Below are positions 8,582 through 17,481 of a stretch of DNA of 64,000 nucleotides, piece by piece (within the stretch, counting starts at the first letter, position 1; each line of letters starts with the position of its first letter). A program made the position numbers and the translations under genes. Origin of the DNA: Streptacidiphilus rugosus AM-16 (lineage in GTDB: Bacteria > Actinomycetota > Actinomycetes > Streptomycetales > Streptomycetaceae); assembly GCF_000744655.1 (NCBI RefSeq), contig NZ_JQMJ01000004.1, forward strand, positions 6,076,001 to 6,140,000, read 5' to 3'. A model generated the notes under the pieces. The model saw only the letters and a program-made list of their open reading frames with translations, ran no database searches and was not told the DNA's origin.

Positions 8582-9693
8582 CGCGCGGATACCGCGCGCT
8601 GGACCTGCTGCGCTGGACGCTGACCGCCACCGCCTCGGCCGCCGTGGCGGCCCTGCTGCTGCGCGCGCTCGGCCGGGCGATGTCCGCGGGCGCGCCCTCC
8701 CCGGCCGGGCCGGGGGTCGACCGGCTGCTCTGGTGTCTGCCCGCACTGGCCGCGGTCACCTACCTGGCGGCGGCCTGGGCCAGGGCCCTGCCGCTGCAGC
8801 AGCCGGAGCGGGTCGCCGGGCTGGTCGCGGCGGGCGTGGGCCCGGTGCGGCTGCGGCTGCTGCTGGCCGGCGAGATGGCGCTGGCCTGCGCCTTCGGCGC
8901 GCTGCTCGCCCTGGTCGGCTTCCTGCTGCTGCGCGGCCACGTGGTGGAACTGATGCCGGACGGCAAGCTCGACGCGGCGCTCGGCGTCAGCGGCACGCTG
9001 CCGGTCGCCGGCACCCTCACCCTCCTGGCCGTGGTGCCGCTGCTCGGCGGCGCGGCCGCCGCGGCGGCGGTCAGGCCGACCGACGTCATCCCCGTCGACG
9101 GCTCGGACGAGCCGCAGCGTCGCCCCAGCCTGCTGCGCATCGCGATGGCGGCGGCGCTTCCCGCGGCGGGAACGCTCGTCGTGGTGACCGCCGTCCGGGT
9201 GAACGGCGCCGAGGCGGGCGCGGTCGGCTGGGTCATCGCGGTCGTCGGCATCGCCGTCGCGGTCCCGGTCCTGCTCTACGGGGCGGGCCAGGCCCTGGCC
9301 TGGGGCCGACCGCGCGCGGCCAGGCTGATGGCGGGGCGCGGCCTGCAGGCACAGGCGTGGCGTCTGGGCACCCCGCTGGCGGTGCTTTCGGTCGCGGGCG
9401 CGGTCGGCGTGGTGGCGGCGCTCCGCTACGCCTCGTCCGCGCACCGGCCGGAGGGGCCGCTGCCGCTGATCGAGGCGGGGCTCGTCGCGCTCTGCGTGAT
9501 CGGCGCGCTCATCACCCGCCTGGCCGAACTGGCCGGTGCGCATCGCGCGGCCTACGCGCCGCTGCGGCGCATGGGTGCGCCGACCTCGATGCTGCAGGGC
9601 TCGGTGGCGCTGCGCACCGGCGCTGCCGGCCTGGTCGTGCTCGCGGCGGGCAGCGGCGCGGGCCTGCTCGCAGCCGCAGTGCTCAACATCTGA
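8563..9693 (+). CDS. Integral membrane protein, FtsX-like permease partner of the ABC ATPase
   Basis: 376 residues with several hydrophobic segments: about 16-38, 58-75, 95-120, 145-170, 220-245, 265-285, 300-320 and a C-terminal VVLAAGSGAGLLAAAVL segment. GTG at 8563 lies inside the upstream ATPase gene in another frame. Sequence motifs are weak; assignment as the permease rests on topology and tight coupling. No large extracellular domain is apparent. Confidence 0.65.
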   Translation: MFYLRVARGYRALDLLRWTLTATASAAVAALLLRALGRAMSAGAPSPAGPGVDRLLWCLPALAAVTYLAAAWARALPLQQPERVAGLVAAGVGPVRLRLLLAGEMALACAFGALLALVGFLLLRGHVVELMPDGKLDAALGVSGTLPVAGTLTLLAVVPLLGGAAAAAAVRPTDVIPVDGSDEPQRRPSLLRIAMAAALPAAGTLVVVTAVRVNGAEAGAVGWVIAVVGIAVAVPVLLYGAGQALAWGRPRAARLMAGRGLQAQAWRLGTPLAVLSVAGAVGVVAALRYASSAHRPEGPLPLIEAGLVALCVIGALITRLAELAGAHRAAYAPLRRMGAPTSMLQGSVALRTGAAGLVVLAAGSGAGLLAAAVLNI

Positions 9694-9730
9694 CCGGGTC
9701 GCCCCGGACGCCAGGCCCGTCCCGCCCCGG

Positions 9731-10399
9731 TCAGCCCTCGCCGTGCTCCGCACCCGCGCGCGGCTTGGCGCGCGGCTGGGCTCGGACGTGCATGCGCTCG
9801 CCCTGTCGGCCGAAGAGGCTGAGCACCTCGACCGGACGGCCGTCGGCGCTGCTGAACCAGTGCGGCAGACGGGTGTCGAACTCGGCGGCCTCCCCGGGGC
9901 CCAGCACCAGGTCGTGCTCGGCCAGGACCAGGCGCAGCTTGCCGTCCAGGACGTAGAGCCACTCGTAGCCCTCGTGCGTCCGCAGGTCGGGCTCGCCGCC
10001 ACGGTCATTGATGATCATCTTGTAGGCCTGGAGCGGGCCTGGACCGCGGGTCAGCGGGACGGCCGTCCCGCCGTTCGCCATGGCGCGCGGCGTCAGCCTG
10101 ACCCGGGGATCGCCCACCTCGGGCGCGCCGACCAGGTCGTCCAGCGGCACCCGGTACGCCCCGGCCAGCGGTAGCAGCAGCTCCAGGCTGGGTCGGCGCT
10201 GACCGGACTCGAGCCGGGACAGGGTGCTCCTGGAGATGCCGGTCGCCTCGGAGAGCGCGGCCAGGGTCAGCCCGCGCCTGGCGCGCAGCGCCCGCAACCG
10301 TGGGGCGACCTCGTCGAGGACCGCCTGGTAGGCCGTCCCCTCCTCCGCTCGGGCCGGAGCGGGGTCGGTTCGAGCGTCGTGCGTGTGAGCGGGGTCCAT
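9731..10399 (-). CDS. XRE family regulator with C-terminal cupin domain
   Basis: 222 residues. The XRE HTH (about 35-90) reads LRALRARRGLTLAALSEATG, then ISRSTLSRLESGQRRPSLELLL. A cupin_2 sensor domain (about 130-205) includes THEGYEWLYVLDGKLRLVLA and LPHWFSS. Such proteins bind short palindromes and repress a divergent gene until a small ligand or metal binds the cupin. The gene is divergent from a methyltransferase, with a perfect palindrome between them. The ligand is unknown. Confidence 0.92.
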   Translation of the reverse strand: MDPAHTHDARTDPAPARAEEGTAYQAVLDEVAPRLRALRARRGLTLAALSEATGISRSTLSRLESGQRRPSLELLLPLAGAYRVPLDDLVGAPEVGDPRVRLTPRAMANGGTAVPLTRGPGPLQAYKMIINDRGGEPDLRTHEGYEWLYVLDGKLRLVLAEHDLVLGPGEAAEFDTRLPHWFSSADGRPVEVLSLFGRQGERMHVRAQPRAKPRAGAEHGEG

Positions 10400-10428
10400 G
10401 CGGGCATCTCACCCCGCCGTCCCGGAAT

Positions 10429-10446
10429 TGGCAACAGAAGTTGCCA
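10429..10446. promoter_or_regulatory. Palindromic operator between the XRE-cupin regulator and methyltransferase
   Basis: TGGCAAC-AGAA-GTTGCCA is a perfect 7-bp inverted repeat with a 4-bp spacer. It lies 30 bp upstream of the regulator start and 32 bp upstream of the methyltransferase start. GCAAC-N4-GTTGC is the kind of site bound by XRE-cupin regulators. Use by the neighbouring protein is inference. Confidence 0.65.
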
Positions 10447-10477
10447 GGTCCGCGCAGGCGGGTGCACGCTCCCTGGC

Positions 10478-11419
10478 ATGAGCGCACATCAGGACTCCGG
10501 ACACGCACACGGCCACCGTCAGGGCCACGCCGATCATGCCGGCGGGAACGGCCACGGTCACCGCCACGGCAGCACCGACATCGACTGGGGGCAGATGGCC
10601 GCCCAGCTGGTCCAGGGCGGGGAACTCCAGTTGCCGGTGCTGCGCGGCACGGCGGCCAGGCTGAGCGAGTCGTTCGCACCGGAGCACCGGGTGCGGCGGA
10701 TCCTCGACATCGGCAGCGGGCCCGGCGTGATGACCTGCGTCCTGGCCGAGGCCTTCACGGGCGCCGAGGCGGTCGCGGTGGACGGCACGCCCGAACTTCT
10801 GGAGCACAGCCTGACCCGCGCCGGGCAGCTCGGTCTCGGCGACCGGGTGTCCGTCCTGCACGCGGAGCTGCCGGAGGGCCTGGACCGTCTGGGCGAGGCC
10901 GACCTGGTCTGGAGCAGCAAGGCCGTGCACCACCTGGGCGACCAGCAGGGCGCCCTGGACGCGCTGGCCGGACTGCTGCGGCCGGGCGGCGTGCTCGCCG
11001 TGTCGGAGGGCGGGCTGCCGATGCGCTTCCTCCCCCGTGACATCGGAGTCGGCCGCCCCGGACTCCAGTCCAGGATCGACGTCGTCATGGAGGACTGGTT
11101 CGCGGTGATGCGGTCGGAGCTGCCGGGCAGCAAGCCCGTGGTCGAGGACTGGCCCGCGATGTTCCGCGCCGCCGGTCTCACCGACGTCCGCAGCTTCACC
11201 CTGCTGCTCGATCTCCCGGCCCCGCTCGACGCGGCGGCCCGCACCTTCCTGCGCGGCCATCTGAACCGGGCGCGGGAGTCGATGGGCGAGGTCCTGGACG
11301 CGGACGACCTGGGGACACTCGACCTGCTGCTCGACCCCGACGCACCGGAGGGCGTCATGCACCGTCCGGACGCGTTCCTGCTCTCCGCCACCACGGTCGT
11401 CACGGGCGTGCGTGCGTAG
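10478..11419 (+). CDS. Class I SAM-dependent methyltransferase with His-rich N-terminus
   Basis: 313 residues from ATG 10478. Residues 4-31 hold about nine histidines (HAHGHRQGHADH, then GHGHRHG), a likely metal-binding tail. The Rossmann methyltransferase follows, with motif I ILDIGSGPGVM (about 74-84), acidic AVDG, and the SSKAVHHLGD and LLRPGGVLAVSEGG motifs. It is similar in style to small-molecule (ubiE-like) methyltransferases; substrate unknown. It is divergent from the XRE-cupin regulator and ends at a strong bidirectional terminator shared with rlmN. Confidence 0.88.
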   Translation: MSAHQDSGHAHGHRQGHADHAGGNGHGHRHGSTDIDWGQMAAQLVQGGELQLPVLRGTAARLSESFAPEHRVRRILDIGSGPGVMTCVLAEAFTGAEAVAVDGTPELLEHSLTRAGQLGLGDRVSVLHAELPEGLDRLGEADLVWSSKAVHHLGDQQGALDALAGLLRPGGVLAVSEGGLPMRFLPRDIGVGRPGLQSRIDVVMEDWFAVMRSELPGSKPVVEDWPAMFRAAGLTDVRSFTLLLDLPAPLDAAARTFLRGHLNRARESMGEVLDADDLGTLDLLLDPDAPEGVMHRPDAFLLSATTVVTGVRA

Positions 11420-11436
11420 CGGGAGTGAGGACACGC

Positions 11437-11473
11437 AGAGGGCCCGGAGCGCTTCGCGCGCTCCGGGCCCTCT
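11437..11473. terminator. Bidirectional hairpin terminator between convergent methyltransferase and rlmN
   Basis: Perfect 16-bp arms starting AGAGGGCCCGGAGCGC, with loop TTCGC, lie between the two convergent stop codons (11419 and 11483). Confidence 0.9.
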
Positions 11474-11482
11474 CGCGTCGGT

Positions 11483-12616
11483 TCAGCCCGCCGCGGCGAG
11501 CTGGCCGCAGGCGCCGTCGATCTCCTGGCCGCGGGTGTCCCGCACGGTGACCGGGACGCCGTGGGACTGCAGCCGCCGGACGAACTCGCGCTCGTCCTCC
11601 GGGCGGGAGGCGGTCCACTTCGAGCCCGGGGTCGGGTTCAGCGGGATCAGGTTCACGTGGGCGCGGTGGTTCTTCAGCAGCCGGCCCAGCAGGTCGGCCC
11701 GCCACGCCTGGTCGTTGATGTCCTTGATCAGCGCGTACTCGATCGAGATCCGACGGCCGGACCTGTCCGCGTAGTCCCACGCGGCGTCCAGCACGTCCGC
11801 GACGTTCCAGCGGGTGTTGACCGGGACCAGCTCGTTGCGCAGCTCGTCGTCCGGCGCGTGCAGCGAGACGGCGAGGCGGACGCTCAGGCCCTCCTCCGAC
11901 ATCCGGTTGATCGCCGGCACCAGGCCCACCGTGGAGACGGTGATGCCGCGCTGGGAGAGTCCGAAGCCGGACGGAGCCGGGTCGGTCAGCCGGTGGATCG
12001 CGGCGATCACGCGCTTGTAGTTGGCCAGCGGCTCGCCCATGCCCATGAACACGACGTTGGACAGCCGCACCGCGCGCGCCTCGCCGTCCTCGCCCGCCTT
12101 CGCCCCGCCGAAGTCGCCGTCCCGGATCGCGCGCATGCCCGCGGCGATCTGCTCGACGATCTCCGCAGTCGACAGGTTGCGGGTCAGCCCGGCCTGGCCG
12201 GTGGCGCAGAACGGGCAGTTCATGCCGCAGCCCGCCTGCGAGCTGATGCACATGGTGACCCGGTCCGGGTAACGCATCAGCACGGACTCGACCAGCACGC
12301 CGTCGAAGAGCTTCCAGAGCGTCTTCCTGGTCGTGTCGTCGTCGCAGGAGACGTGCCGGACCTCGGTCATCAGCTCGGGCAGCAGCGCCTCCGCGAGCTT
12401 CTCCCTGGACGCGGCGGGAATGTCCGTCCACTCCTCGGGGCGCCCGGCGAGCCGACCGAAGTACTGACGCGAGAGCTGGTCCGCGCGGAACGGCTTCTCG
12501 CCCAGCGCGGCGATCGCCTCACGCCGCTCGGCGGCACTGAGGTCGGCAAGATGCCGCGGCGGCTTGGCACCGCGCGGCGCGACGAAGGTGAGTTCACCCG
12601 GGAGTGGTTTAGGCAT
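11483..12616 (-). CDS. rlmN: 23S rRNA (adenine-2503-C2)-methyltransferase / tRNA m2A37 methyltransferase
   Basis: 377 residues. This radical-SAM enzyme methylates A2503 of 23S rRNA and, in some species, A37 of tRNA. The 4Fe-4S cluster motif is [19 protein letters not shown]. Further marks are [25 protein letters not shown] and the C-terminal [19 protein letters not shown], which holds the second catalytic Cys. Length is typical. It is monocistronic, bounded by the shared terminator at its 3' end. Confidence 0.97.
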   Translation of the reverse strand: MPKPLPGELTFVAPRGAKPPRHLADLSAAERREAIAALGEKPFRADQLSRQYFGRLAGRPEEWTDIPAASREKLAEALLPELMTEVRHVSCDDDTTRKTLWKLFDGVLVESVLMRYPDRVTMCISSQAGCGMNCPFCATGQAGLTRNLSTAEIVEQIAAGMRAIRDGDFGGAKAGEDGEARAVRLSNVVFMGMGEPLANYKRVIAAIHRLTDPAPSGFGLSQRGITVSTVGLVPAINRMSEEGLSVRLAVSLHAPDDELRNELVPVNTRWNVADVLDAAWDYADRSGRRISIEYALIKDINDQAWRADLLGRLLKNHRAHVNLIPLNPTPGSKWTASRPEDEREFVRRLQSHGVPVTVRDTRGQEIDGACGQLAAAG

Positions 12617-12767
12617 GATTCACCCAGTGTCTCAGATCGGGAACGTGTGCCGGACTGGCCGACGGCGCGTCCCGTCGTCGGCCCTCGAACGTCCGGCCCG
12701 GGAACCGGAGCGGCAGGCCGGGCGGTAGCATCTGCGCGATCACTGAAGGCCGAGCCCGGGGGACCCT

Positions 12768-13052
12768 GTGAGCACCGAACCGAACGGACTGGGCGGTCTG
12801 CCCAGATTCGAGCACCGGACCCGGCCGGACGAGATGCTGCCGCCGCCGTCGGACGTCAACGCCCGGGCCCTGAAGGCTCTCATGTTCTCGCTCGTCCCAG
12901 GCGTGTCCGTCCTGGCGATCCTGTACGCCGTCATCGCCCTCGGGCAGATCAGCGACACCGGGCAACGCGGCCGCAGCCTGGCGGTCATCGCCCTGGTCCT
13001 CGGCCTGGGGTGGGTCGCGGCGGGGATCTGGCTGATGGCGCTCAGGAACTGA
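12768..13052 (+). CDS. Small two-helix membrane protein, DUF4190-like
   Basis: 94 residues from GTG 12768 after a GGGGGACC site. A polar, Pro-rich N-terminus (about 1-33) precedes two hydrophobic segments: FSLVPGVSVLAILYAVIAL and LAVIALVLGLGWVAAGIWLM. The pattern and the GQISDTGQRGRSLA linker resemble DUF4190 proteins. Function unknown. It is divergent from rlmN by 151 bp. Confidence 0.75.
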   Translation: MSTEPNGLGGLPRFEHRTRPDEMLPPPSDVNARALKALMFSLVPGVSVLAILYAVIALGQISDTGQRGRSLAVIALVLGLGWVAAGIWLMALRN

Positions 13053-13082
13053 AGAAGCGCCCCCGCACGCCCCTCACCCCGT

Positions 13083-14153
13083 TCACTCCGTCGACGGGGA
13101 GGTGAGCGCGAACCAGGCGTTCGCCTCCTCGGCGGACAGGACGCTGCTCAGTTCGGCCGTGCCCGGCAGCATCGGGAAGAAGCGGTCGGCGTTCCAGCTC
13201 CGCCGGTAGGCAGGTTCGTCCAGCACGAGGAGGCGGCGTCCCTGCACGACCGGGATGTCGTCGGGTAGCCCCTCGTTCCAGATCCGCTGCCCGTCCGCGG
13301 CGAAGAGCTCGAAGGCGCCCGTCGCGACGACTCCGCTGCGCCCGCGGGCGGGCGAGGGGTCCGTGGCCAGCCGGACGCTCTCCGCCGACGGCGCGGTGCC
13401 GGGCAGGTGGCCACCGCCGATGAGGACGTGGGCGAGCAGCGTGTGCAGCTGGAAGTTGTCGCCGATGCCGCCGATGCGGATCGTGAACCCGGTGCCCGTG
13501 GGCCGGTGCAGTACCACCAGGGGCTCGTCGTCGAGGACCGCCAGCGCGTAGGCCAGGCACTTGAGGTCGTGCCGCTCCAGCGCCGCCAGGTCGCGGCAGA
13601 CGGGGATCAGGGTCTCCGCGTGCTGCCGGCGCACCGAGGCGCTGCGGCACAGCACGGCCAGCGCGGGGGCCTGCCACTGCTCGACCGAGCACCAGGCGAG
13701 CGCCAGTCGCAGCGCCTCGTGGGCCTCGCCGCCCAGCCGGGCCTTCAGCGCTTCGTCGATGATGTTCTCGTCCGGCTCCGGCAGCTCCCCGGCGCCGTCG
13801 CCGGCCGCGGTCCAGCGGCGGGCGAACTCCAGCGCGTCGAGCAGGTCGCGGCGGACGCCGTCGAGTATCGGCTCCGCACAGGCGGCAGGATCGGCCCCGC
13901 GCTCCACGCAGAAGCCGGCCGCCGTCGCCAGCATCGCCCGGGGACCCGTGGGCGGGAAAGCCGGGACCAGGGCGGCCAGCCGGGGCCCCGCCGACACGCA
14001 GGCGGTCTCGTCCGCCGACCGAAGACCGTTCATCACGGCACCGAAGGCACGCTCGGTGCGGGCGCCGTCGCGGGCGCTCACCGCCTGCTCCAGCTCGGAC
14101 ACGACGGCGGCCAGGTCCGGGCTCTGCTGCTTCCTCTTGAAGATCACCGGCAC
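13083..14153 (-). CDS. Hypothetical protein (356 residues)
   Basis: I do not recognise the family. The protein is soluble, without signal peptide or membrane segments. It is alpha-helical and Ala/Leu-rich in the first 200 residues, then has a more beta-like portion (GFTIRIGGIGDNFQLHTLL, LIGGGHLPG). The GTG start at 14153 is the longest reasonable one. Codon use matches its neighbours, supporting a real gene. A hairpin lies just upstream, separating it from the DUF805 gene. Confidence 0.75.
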   Translation of the reverse strand: MPVIFKRKQQSPDLAAVVSELEQAVSARDGARTERAFGAVMNGLRSADETACVSAGPRLAALVPAFPPTGPRAMLATAAGFCVERGADPAACAEPILDGVRRDLLDALEFARRWTAAGDGAGELPEPDENIIDEALKARLGGEAHEALRLALAWCSVEQWQAPALAVLCRSASVRRQHAETLIPVCRDLAALERHDLKCLAYALAVLDDEPLVVLHRPTGTGFTIRIGGIGDNFQLHTLLAHVLIGGGHLPGTAPSAESVRLATDPSPARGRSGVVATGAFELFAADGQRIWNEGLPDDIPVVQGRRLLVLDEPAYRRSWNADRFFPMLPGTAELSSVLSAEEANAWFALTSPSTE

Positions 14154-14190
14154 ACCCTAGGGCCAAGGACCGACAGTCGTCCGGAGACGC

Positions 14191-14226
14191 CGCAGACCCC
14201 CGGCCGGTGGGGGCAGGGGGTCTGCG
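14191..14226 (-). terminator. Hairpin terminator after the DUF805 gene
   Basis: Perfect 11-bp arms CGCAGACCCCC and GGGGGTCTGCG with a 14-nt loop lie 10 bp past the DUF805 stop codon at 14236. Confidence 0.75.
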
Positions 14227-14235
14227 GTTCGCGGA

Positions 14236-14592
14236 TCAGACCGCCGGGGCCGGAGCCAGCTTCGGGTTCGCGCCGTAGCTGTTCTCGGCTGCCTCGCCCT
14301 CGGTGGCCCAGAAGACGAGCAGGGCGATGTAGCCGACACAGGTCAGCGCGATCAGCAGCCACCAGCCGCTGCGGCCGGTGTCGTGCAGGCGACGGATGGC
14401 CACCGCGAGGTACGGGAGCAGCACCGCCAGGCCGTAGATCCCGACCAGGATCGGCGAGCCGATGGCCGAGTCGACCGCGTAGAGCACGGCCTCGATGATC
14501 GCGTTGAACAGGAAGAACATCCAGAATTCCTGGCGGCGTGCTCTACCGCTGAATCCGACGTAGTTCTTGATGACCGCCAGGTACCAGTTCAC
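14236..14592 (-). CDS. DUF805 domain membrane protein
   Basis: 118 residues. The DUF805 pattern is clear: an N-terminal NWYLAVIKNYVGFSGRARRQ, the FWMFFLFNAII helix, and the signature AIRRLHDTGRSGWWLL followed by a last hydrophobic helix. Three to four membrane helices are expected. GTG at 14592 follows GGAGGGG. Function in the family is unknown; homologues are small inner-membrane proteins. Confidence 0.9.
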   Translation of the reverse strand: MNWYLAVIKNYVGFSGRARRQEFWMFFLFNAIIEAVLYAVDSAIGSPILVGIYGLAVLLPYLAVAIRRLHDTGRSGWWLLIALTCVGYIALLVFWATEGEAAENSYGANPKLAPAPAV

Positions 14593-14699
14593 GGGTCCCC
14601 TCCATGGCTCAAAAGTGAGCCTCTGCGCATTGATGTTCGAGCAGCGCAGAACCTAGGGACCCGTGAACCACCTGGTCAAGGGTATTAACGAACTGTTCC

Positions 14700-15899
14700 T
14701 CAACCCGCCCCGACAAAACCGACCAGAACCAGCCAGACCACCGGCGCGGTGGGCAGCAGGGAGTCCAGCCGGTCCATGATCCCGCCGTGACCGGGCAGCA
14801 GCGTGCCCATGTCCTTGATGCCGAGATCGCGCTTGATCATCGACTCGCCGAGGTCGCCCAGGGTGGCACTGACCGCGACACAGGCGCCCAGGACCAGGCC
14901 CTGCCACCAGGAGCCGCCGGTGATCATCAGCTGCATCCCGGCCGCGCCCGCGGCCATGCACAGCAGCACGCCGCCGACCAGGCCCTCGCGGGTCTTGCCG
15001 GGGCTGATCCTCGGAGCCAGCTTGTGCCTGCCGAAGCGCGAGCCCGCCGCGTACGCGCCGGTGTCGCTGCAGACCGTCAGGACCAGGAACAGGGCCACCC
15101 GCTGCGGCCCGTCGTGGGCGGCCAGCATCAGCATCACGAAGGTGGCCAGGAACGGCACGTAGAAGGCCGTGAAGATGCCCGCCGTGACATCCCGCAGGTA
15201 GTTCTCCGGAGGTTCGGTCATCCGCCAGACCAGGACCGCCAGCGAGGTCAGCGCGAGCGTCACCACCGCGGCCTGCGGACCGCCGAGGTACGCGGCGACC
15301 TGCATCGCCGCTCCGCCGACCAGCAGCGGGATCAGCGGCACCCGGATGCCCTTGGCCTCCGTGAGCCGGCTGGTGAGCTCCCACATGCCCACGCAGACCG
15401 CCGCCATGACCACGCCGACGAACAGCCACTTGACCCAGAAGAGCGAGGCCACGATGACCACGCCCAGGCCGAGGCCCACCCCGACCGCGGCCCGGAGGTC
15501 GCGGCCGGCCTTGGGCGCCGCCTTGGCGGGCGCCGCCGGAGCGGGAGCTGCGCCGGGCTGCTGCTCAGGTGGGGGCGCGGGCTGCTGCTCGGGCGCGGGA
15601 GGCATGTACTGAGTGTGCGCCATCGCCTGGTCGCCGTGCAGAGCGGAGTGCTCCGACGGCGGCCCGTACGGCGGCTGGTGCTGCCCCTGCGGCGGCTGCC
15701 CGTAGGGCTGCTGCTGGGGCTGTCCGTACTGCTGCGGGTGGCCGACCTGGTACGGATGGTCGACCACCGGCGGCATGAGCGTGGTGGCCTGATCGTCGCC
15801 GTACGGCGACGATCCCTCCGGCGGCGTTACCTGGCCCTGTGCGCGGGCCCCGGCACCCTTGTCTCCAAGAGTCGGCCCCCAGAAGGAATCGTCGTTCAT
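14700..15899 (-). CDS. cdsA: Phosphatidate cytidylyltransferase (CDP-diglyceride synthase)
   Basis: 399 residues. It makes CDP-diacylglycerol from CTP and phosphatidic acid at the cytoplasmic membrane, the entry to phospholipid synthesis. Residues 1-130 are a long Pro/Gln/Ala-rich cytoplasmic extension. About eight membrane helices and the family signature SMIKRDLGIKDMGTLLPGHG, then GIMDRLDS, follow. The ATG shares one base with the frr stop (TGATG), so it is translationally coupled in the rpsB-tsf / pyrH-frr-cdsA block. The extension is much longer than in enterobacterial CdsA. Confidence 0.96.
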   Translation of the reverse strand: MNDDSFWGPTLGDKGAGARAQGQVTPPEGSSPYGDDQATTLMPPVVDHPYQVGHPQQYGQPQQQPYGQPPQGQHQPPYGPPSEHSALHGDQAMAHTQYMPPAPEQQPAPPPEQQPGAAPAPAAPAKAAPKAGRDLRAAVGVGLGLGVVIVASLFWVKWLFVGVVMAAVCVGMWELTSRLTEAKGIRVPLIPLLVGGAAMQVAAYLGGPQAAVVTLALTSLAVLVWRMTEPPENYLRDVTAGIFTAFYVPFLATFVMLMLAAHDGPQRVALFLVLTVCSDTGAYAAGSRFGRHKLAPRISPGKTREGLVGGVLLCMAAGAAGMQLMITGGSWWQGLVLGACVAVSATLGDLGESMIKRDLGIKDMGTLLPGHGGIMDRLDSLLPTAPVVWLVLVGFVGAG

Positions 15900-16456
15900 C
15901 AGACCTCGAGCAGCTCGGCTTCCTTGTGCTTGAGCAGCTCGTCCACCTGGGCGACGTAGCGGCTGGTGACGTCGTCGAGCTCCTTCTCGGCGCGGCGCAC
16001 CTCGTCCTCGCCGGCCTCACCGTCCTTGACCATCTTGTCGAGCGTGTCCTTGGCCTTGCGGCGGACGTTGCGAATGGAGATCTTCGCGTCCTCGGCCTTG
16101 TTGCGCGCGACCTTGATGTACTCCTTGCGGCGCTCCTCCGTCAGCTGCGGGAAGTTCACGCGGATGATGGAGCCGTCGTTGCTCGGGTTGACGCCGAGGT
16201 CGGAGTTGCGGATGGCCTCCTCGATGACCCGGAGCGAGCTCTTGTCGAACGGCGAGACGACCGCCATCCGGGGCTCCGGCACCGAGAACGAGGCCAGCTG
16301 GTTGATCGGGGTCATCGCGCCGTAGTACTCGGCCACGATCTTGGCGAACATCGCGGGGTGCGCACGGCCGGTGCGGATCGCGGCGAAGTCGTCCTTGGCC
16401 ACGCTGACGGCCTTCTCCATCTTCTCCTCGGCCTCGAGGAGGGTCTCTTCGATCAC
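15899..16456 (-). CDS. frr: Ribosome recycling factor
   Basis: 185 residues, exact family length. It splits the post-termination ribosome with EF-G. Marks are [17 protein letters not shown] near the N-terminus, [33 protein letters not shown] and [23 protein letters not shown] start after a CAGGAGCA site. It lies 117 bp downstream of pyrH in the conserved pyrH-frr-cdsA order. Confidence 0.98.
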   Translation of the reverse strand: MIEETLLEAEEKMEKAVSVAKDDFAAIRTGRAHPAMFAKIVAEYYGAMTPINQLASFSVPEPRMAVVSPFDKSSLRVIEEAIRNSDLGVNPSNDGSIIRVNFPQLTEERRKEYIKVARNKAEDAKISIRNVRRKAKDTLDKMVKDGEAGEDEVRRAEKELDDVTSRYVAQVDELLKHKEAELLEV

Positions 16457-16573
16457 AATCTGCTCCTGTCCGGGCGACCCGGTCTCGAACTGCTGGAACT
16501 GCTTCGCTACTACCGGGCACGTTTGCCGAGGAGTGCCCGGTTGTCCATCCCCCGCGTCGGCGCGCGGCCCCCG

Positions 16574-17323
16574 TCAGACGGAGGGCGCGTCGGCGCTGAT
16601 CAACGTGCCGATCTTCTCACTGCGCACGGCCCGGGCGATATTGCCCTCCTTCAGCAGCTCGAAGACGCGGATCGGCAGGTTGTTGTCCTTGCAGAGCGTG
16701 ATCGCGGTCAGGTCGGCGACCTTGAGGTCCCTGGCGATCACCTCGGAGTATTCCAGGGCGTCGAACTTGACGGCGTCAGGGTTGCTGCGCGGGTCGGAGT
16801 CGTAGACCCCGTCGACGCCGTTCTTGCCCATGAGCAGGACCTCGGCGTGGATCTCCAGCGCACGCTGGACGGCCGTCGTGTCCGTGGAGAAGTAGGGCAT
16901 GCCCATACCGGCGCCGAAGATCACGACGCGGCCCTTCTCCAGGTGCCGCACCGCGCGCAGCGGCAGGTAGGGCTCGGCGACCTGGCCCATCGTGATCGCG
17001 GTCTGGACCCGCGTCTCGATGCCCTCCTTGTTGAGGAAGTCCTGGAGCGCCAGGCTGTTCATCACGGTGCCGAGCATGCCCATGTAGTCCGAGCGGGCCC
17101 GGTCCATCCCGCGCTGCTGGAGCTCGGCGCCGCGGAAGAAGTTGCCGCCACCGATGACCACGGCGACCTCGGTGCCGCCGCGCACCACCGTCGCGATCTC
17201 GCGGGCGATCGCGTGGACCACGTCCGGGTCCACCCCGAGGCCGCCGCCGCCGGCGAATGCCTCGCCGGAAAGCTTGAGCAGTACGCGGCGACGCGTGGTT
17301 CCCTCGTCAGCGGTCATCTGCAT
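16574..17323 (-). CDS. pyrH: UMP kinase
   Basis: 249 residues. It phosphorylates UMP to UDP in pyrimidine synthesis. The amino-acid kinase fold shows [12 protein letters not shown] at the N-terminus, [48 protein letters not shown] and [15 protein letters not shown] at 17323 follows AAGGAGGA, so the longer upstream frame is rejected. It follows tsf after a hairpin that may reduce read-through. Confidence 0.97.
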   Translation of the reverse strand: MQMTADEGTTRRRVLLKLSGEAFAGGGGLGVDPDVVHAIAREIATVVRGGTEVAVVIGGGNFFRGAELQQRGMDRARSDYMGMLGTVMNSLALQDFLNKEGIETRVQTAITMGQVAEPYLPLRAVRHLEKGRVVIFGAGMGMPYFSTDTTAVQRALEIHAEVLLMGKNGVDGVYDSDPRSNPDAVKFDALEYSEVIARDLKVADLTAITLCKDNNLPIRVFELLKEGNIARAVRSEKIGTLISADAPSV

Positions 17324-17365
17324 CGGCTCCTCCTTGAAGCACTGTGAAGCTGGGTACACAAGAAG

Positions 17366-17413
17366 AGGCCACCGCCGTCGGCACCAGTTCGGTTACCTGC
17401 ACGGCAGTGGCCT
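17366..17413 (-). terminator. Hairpin between tsf and pyrH (terminator or attenuator)
   Basis: Arms AGGCCACCGCCGT and ACGGCAGTGGCCT pair with one mismatch around a 22-nt loop. It follows tsf and precedes the pyrH start by about 43 bp. It could partly terminate the rpsB-tsf transcript. Confidence 0.65.
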
Positions 17414-17481
17414 CCTTGTCGTTCTCACGACTCACATCGTAGGGGCTGGCCGGGGCCTGCCCCGTCGCACGATCCGAAGGA

